A stretch of DNA of 64,000 bases, taken from Marinobacter adhaerens HP15. Its GTDB lineage: Bacteria; Pseudomonadota; Gammaproteobacteria; Pseudomonadales; Oleiphilaceae. The position numbers and the translations under genes are program-made. Below are positions 56,907 to 64,000 of this stretch, piece after piece. Positions within the stretch are counted from its first letter, which is position 1. Every line of letters starts with the position of its first letter. The notes beneath the pieces are model-generated. The model had not been told where the DNA came from. It saw only the letters and a program-made list of their open reading frames with translations, and did no database searches. Location of the stretch: NCBI RefSeq assembly GCF_000166295.1, contig NC_017506.1:1240001-1304000 (forward strand), given 5' to 3'.

Positions 56907-57091
56907 GTGTTGCTGACAAGGTTCGATCGCCCTGCGTAAGCATCTGCGCGCTTGATGAAAATGACATCTGTGTGGGCTGCCATCGAAGTGGGGATGAGAT
57001 CACCCTCTGGACCAGGATGGATGACGACGAACGGCGCGAGGTGCTCCGGAAAGTGGCGGAGCGCGAAAAAGGTTCCCTGATTCACGGCTAA
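56903..57091 (+). CDS. DUF1289 Cys-rich small protein
   Basis: 62 residues. [20 protein letters not shown] holds four Cys (CxxxC and CxxC), matching DUF1289. Function unknown, likely binds a metal. ATG overlaps the previous stop (ATGA), and purT starts 18 bp later. Confidence 0.88.
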   Translation: MSVADKVRSPCVSICALDENDICVGCHRSGDEITLWTRMDDDERREVLRKVAEREKGSLIHG

Positions 57092-57109
57092 CATAGGTGT
57101 TGGTAAATC

Positions 57110-58300
57110 ATGACTGACTCAGTTCGAATTGGTACTCCCCTCAAAGGTAATGCCTTCAAGGTTTTGTTTTGTGGATCCGGTGAGCTTGGCAAGGAAGTTG
57201 TCATTGAACTTCAGCGCTATGGCGTCGAAGTTATCGCTGTCGACAGATATGCGGATGCGCCTGCCATGCAGGTGGCGCATCGGAGCCATGTCATCGACAT
57301 GCTGGACGGCGCCAGCCTGCGCAGTGTTATCGAACAGGAAAAGCCGGATCTGATTGTTCCGGAGATTGAAGCGATTGCCACGCCGGAGTTGGTAAAGCTC
57401 GAAGAGGAAGGCTATCGCGTCATCCCCACCGCCAGAGCGGTGAACCTCACCATGAACCGTGAAGGAATCCGGAGGCTCGCGGCTGAAGAGCTCGGGCTGC
57501 CTACCTCACCCTACCGCTTTGCGGGTACCCGGGAAGAATACCTTGCCGCCGTGAACGAAATAGGCCTGCCACTTGTGGTAAAGCCGGTCATGAGCTCGTC
57601 GGGCAAGGGGCAGAGTACCGTCAAGACCGAGGATGATATTGAAGCGGCCTGGGAATATGCCCAGTCTGGCGGGCGTGCCGGTAAGGGAAGGGTGATTGTC
57701 GAAGGCTTTGTGGACTTTGACTATGAGATTACCCTGCTCACCGTCAAGCACCGTGATGGCGTATCTTTTTGTGAGCCCATCGGGCACAGGCAGGAAGATG
57801 GAGACTATCGGGAATCCTGGCAACCACAGCCAATGGCCCCGCTGGCCTACGAGCGTTCGGCCGAAGTTGCCCGCGCTGTGGTCGAAAACCTCGGTGGCTA
57901 TGGCATCTACGGTGTGGAGCTGTTTGTTAAGGAAGACAATGTCTGGTTCTCCGAGGTTTCGCCGCGTCCGCACGATACTGGCCTGGTTACGTTGGTCTCA
58001 CAGGACCTGTCCGAATTTGCTCTGCATGCCCGAGCCATTCTGGGTTTGCCCATTCCCGCGATACGGCAGACTGGTCCCTCGGCATCAGCCGTGATTCTTC
58101 CTGAGGGCGATTCGGCGTCCGTATCGTATTCCGGTCTTGAGTCAGCGCTTTCCGAGCCGGATACTCAATTGCGTTTGTTCGGCAAGCCCGAGTTGAAGGG
58201 GCGCCGTCGAATGGGCGTTGCCCTGGCGAAGGGCGCAACGGTGGATGAAGCGCGCAAGAAAGCTCGCGACTCGGCAAATTCGGTTACCGTTGAACTGTGA
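57110..58300 (+). CDS. purT: Formate-dependent GAR transformylase
   Basis: 396 residues. [24 protein letters not shown] is the N-terminal nucleotide-binding segment; [23 protein letters not shown] and [20 protein letters not shown] are ATP-grasp hallmarks. PurT makes formyl-GAR from GAR, formate and ATP, the third step of purine synthesis, independent of folate. It feeds the reaction of purL. A perfect ten-base-pair stem (58310-58335) follows. Confidence 0.97.
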   Translation: MTDSVRIGTPLKGNAFKVLFCGSGELGKEVVIELQRYGVEVIAVDRYADAPAMQVAHRSHVIDMLDGASLRSVIEQEKPDLIVPEIEAIATPELVKLEEEGYRVIPTARAVNLTMNREGIRRLAAEELGLPTSPYRFAGTREEYLAAVNEIGLPLVVKPVMSSSGKGQSTVKTEDDIEAAWEYAQSGGRAGKGRVIVEGFVDFDYEITLLTVKHRDGVSFCEPIGHRQEDGDYRESWQPQPMAPLAYERSAEVARAVVENLGGYGIYGVELFVKEDNVWFSEVSPRPHDTGLVTLVSQDLSEFALHARAILGLPIPAIRQTGPSASAVILPEGDSASVSYSGLESALSEPDTQLRLFGKPELKGRRRMGVALAKGATVDEARKKARDSANSVTVEL

Positions 58301-58309
58301 GGTTCATCC

Positions 58310-58335
58310 AGGCCTGGCTCTGTTCAGCCAGGCCT
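58310..58335 (+). terminator. Stem-loop after purT
   Basis: AGGCCTGGCT, loop CTGTTC, AGCCAGGCCT, ten bases after the purT stop. There is no T run after it, so termination would be weak or Rho-assisted. It separates purT from the rRNA promoters. Confidence 0.5.
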
Positions 58336-58379
58336 ATGAGGGTTTGATGACGATTTCCGAAAAAAATCGGAACGAACCG

Positions 58380-58407
58380 TTGACACCCACGGGCAGGTCT
58401 GTAGAAT
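58380..58407 (+). promoter_or_regulatory. rrn promoter 1
   Basis: TTGACA (58380-58385), 16-base spacer, TAGAAT (58402-58407), with the GC-rich GCGCATC discriminator typical of stringently controlled rRNA promoters. The distance to 16S is over 400 bp. Confidence 0.75.
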
Positions 58408-58511
58408 GCGCATCTCTTTCGAGGGGAGCACCGCTGAGGCGGCTTAGGAATCGAAAGATAACTGTTTGAAAGCGCTGAAGAAAATGAGTTTCAAAATTCT
58501 TCAGAAAGCAG

Positions 58512-58539
58512 TTGACAGGCAAGCGATTCGCTGTAAAAT
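58512..58539 (+). promoter_or_regulatory. rrn promoter 2
   Basis: TTGACA (58512-58517), 16-base spacer, TAAAAT (58534-58539), then GCGCGCC. Perfect -35 and near-perfect -10. Confidence 0.8.
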
Positions 58540-58616
58540 GCGCGCCTCGAAACAAGCAGTAAGCCGGGTCATTTTTCGGCGCTTTCCGGAGACGGAAAAC
58601 ATCGAAAAATAAACGG

Positions 58617-58644
58617 TTGACAAGGCGGCGCTACGGTGTAGAAT
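58617..58644 (+). promoter_or_regulatory. rrn promoter 3
   Basis: TTGACA (58617-58622), 16-base spacer, TAGAAT (58639-58644), then ACGCGGCC, about 170 bp before 16S. Three tandem copies with the same spacer give high, multi-start transcription. Confidence 0.8.
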
Positions 58645-58673
58645 ACGCGGCCTTGATTGAGCAACAGCTCAAA

Positions 58674-58686
58674 CGCTCTTTAAAAA
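58674..58686 (+). promoter_or_regulatory. boxA antitermination site (16S leader)
   Basis: CGCTCTTTAAAAA resembles the boxA consensus TGCTCTTTAACA bound by NusB/NusE (S10), in the leader just before 16S, where rRNA antitermination complexes load. Confidence 0.65.
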
Positions 58687-58690
58687 GTTG

Positions 58691-58708
58691 ACCAAGTAAT
58701 TCGTGTGG
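58691..58708 (+). other. 16S processing stem, 5' arm
   Basis: An 18-base arm (ACCAAGTAATTCGTGTGG) is the perfect complement of 60381-60398 after 16S. The two would pair into the RNase III stem that frees pre-16S. Confidence 0.8.
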
Positions 58709-58813
58709 GCGCTGGCCGAGGTATTTCGGATATGAAATATCAGGACAGTGACTCGTCGAAATTGAGTTTTGTCTTGAGCAAGAATAGAGAATCTTCGGAT
58801 TCTTGTATGATTT

Positions 58814-60353
<1,540 letters not shown>

Positions 60354-60380
60354 AACGAAGCCGAATGCTTCGGTCAGAGT

Positions 60381-60398
60381 CCACACGAATTACTTGGT
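60381..60398 (+). other. 16S processing stem, 3' arm
   Basis: Perfect complement of 58691-58708, lying between 16S and tRNA-Ile. Together they define the RNase III processing stem. Confidence 0.8.
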
Positions 60399-60444
60399 TA
60401 GCTGAATAAAGAGAGCAGATGGGTCGTTGCAGGCCCGTGTTTTT

Positions 60445-60521
<77 letters not shown>

Positions 60522-60643
60522 GAATTGCGTGGCTCGTCGTTGCTTCCAAGCTCACGTGCGACTCGCACGCTACGCTTGCAAGCGCCTAGATCCACACAAT
60601 TCTATAGCTAAGGTTAAACGACCTGGCTTGTGTGGAAGATCGA

Positions 60644-60719
60644 GGGGCCATAGCTCAGCTGGGAGAGCGCCTGCCTTGCACGCAGGAGGTCGGCGGTTCG
60701 ATCCCGCCTGGCTCCACCA
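60644..60719 (+). tRNA. tRNA-Ala(TGC)
   Basis: 76 nt. GGGGCCA acceptor, anticodon TGC in CCTTGCACGC, T-loop GTTCGATCC, CCA encoded. Follows tRNA-Ile by 122 bp. AGAATTGCGTGG and CCACACAATTCT flank the gap as a near-perfect stem (about 60520-60532 and 60592-60603). Confidence 0.97.
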
Positions 60720-61059
60720 AAAGCCTGAACGATCGATGCTTACATAACTGACTAACTTCGGTTAGCAGTGTACAGAAACAAGCTTTTCAGTTGTGTGACT
60801 CGATTAAGAGTTGTAGCTGAAGATCTTCTTTCTGATCACTGGGTCAGATTTGCTCTTTAACAAATTGGACGAGATAGAACACGATTGATGAATTCCATTA
60901 TCTCCGGAATTCATTAATCAGAGTGATAACGATTTCAAGCGTTATCCGGTGTTGTCGTTGAAGTGGTTGTTATATCGCTTCAAGGAACTGTCTCCACTTA
61001 TTGATGCCCTGGTTTACCAGGTTGTCGATGAATGGAACACAGTTGTCTTGGGGTTATAT
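60720..61059. other. tRNA-Ala to 23S spacer
   Basis: 340 bases without a gene. It holds the second boxA (60851-60862), a hairpin TGATGAATTCC/GGAATTCATTAATCA (about 60887-60921) and the 5' arm of the 23S stem (61043-61066). Confidence 0.8.
60851..60862 (+). promoter_or_regulatory. boxA antitermination site (23S leader)
   Basis: TGCTCTTTAACA is the exact boxA consensus, in the spacer before 23S. Confidence 0.85.

Positions 61060-61066
<7 letters not shown>
61043..61066 (+). other. 23S processing stem, 5' arm
   Basis: TTGTCTTGGGGTTATATAGT with the next bases AAG pairs with 63943-63967 (one mismatch or bulge), giving the RNase III stem of pre-23S. Confidence 0.75.
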
Positions 61067-63942
<2,876 letters not shown>

Positions 63943-63951
<9 letters not shown>

Positions 63952-63967
63952 ATAACACCCAAGACAA
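63943..63967 (+). other. 23S processing stem, 3' arm
   Basis: Complement of 61043-61066; spacer to the 5S gene begins here and runs out of the window. Confidence 0.75.
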
Positions 63968-64000
63968 TTGCGGATGACGCAGAGCCTAACCGCTCAAACG

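Overview
The window is a stretch of chromosome from a gammaproteobacterium that is almost certainly Marinobacter. The clearest clue is a 661-residue fatty acyl-CoA reductase of the type known from Marinobacter at 20306-22291. The 16S/23S rRNA operon, the motY-pyrC-rnt cluster and the ubiG-mupP-yciK-mtaD-mtnA neighbourhood are also of gammaproteobacterial (Pseudomonas/Marinobacter-like) type. All assignments were made by reading translations and motifs; no database search was run.

Positions 1 to about 15,237 form an accessory (defence-type) island that ends at the 3' side of a tRNA-Arg(CCT) gene (15238-15314, minus). From left to right it holds: (1) a minus-strand four-gene operon (5066 down to beyond position 1) with a candidate nuclease, a small winged-helix-like middle protein, an SMC/Rad50-like ATPase with two CxxC pairs, and a large helical protein cut by the window edge, an arrangement like ABC-three-component (Lamassu-type) conflict systems; (2) an unassigned gene with a weak Abi-C-like C-terminus; (3) a 906-residue ankyrin-repeat protein divergent from (4) a clear prokaryotic viperin translationally coupled to a HicA-like small protein; (5) a CHAT-family cysteine protease followed by a serine alpha/beta-hydrolase; (6) the frameshifted remains of a rolling-circle replication protein next to the tRNA. 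No integrase, CRISPR array or intact insertion sequence was seen.

From 15,402 to 58,300 lies ordinary core chromosome: two glycosyltransferase-like genes, an M16 protease, the acyl-CoA reductase, a chemotaxis receptor, rnt, pyrC, motY, a histone-deacetylase-family amidohydrolase, an NDP-forming acyl-CoA synthetase/GNAT fusion, rdgC, yaaA, yciK, mupP, ubiG, mtaD, mtnA, an XRE regulator, prc, a two-gene beta-oxidation operon, comFB-like, a DUF349 protein, recX, mltF, purL, NIF3-like, two NUDIX hydrolases, a gamma carbonic anhydrase-like protein, a DUF1289 protein and purT. Nucleotide synthesis (pyrC, purL, purT), methylthioadenosine salvage (mtaD, mtnA) and lipid metabolism (acyl-CoA reductase, beta-oxidation pair) are the main pathways.

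From 58,380 to the right end is an rRNA operon: three tandem sigma70-type promoters, boxA, 16S, tRNA-Ile(GAT), tRNA-Ala(TGC), boxA and 23S, with complementary flanks that would form the RNase III processing stems. The 5S gene lies beyond the window.
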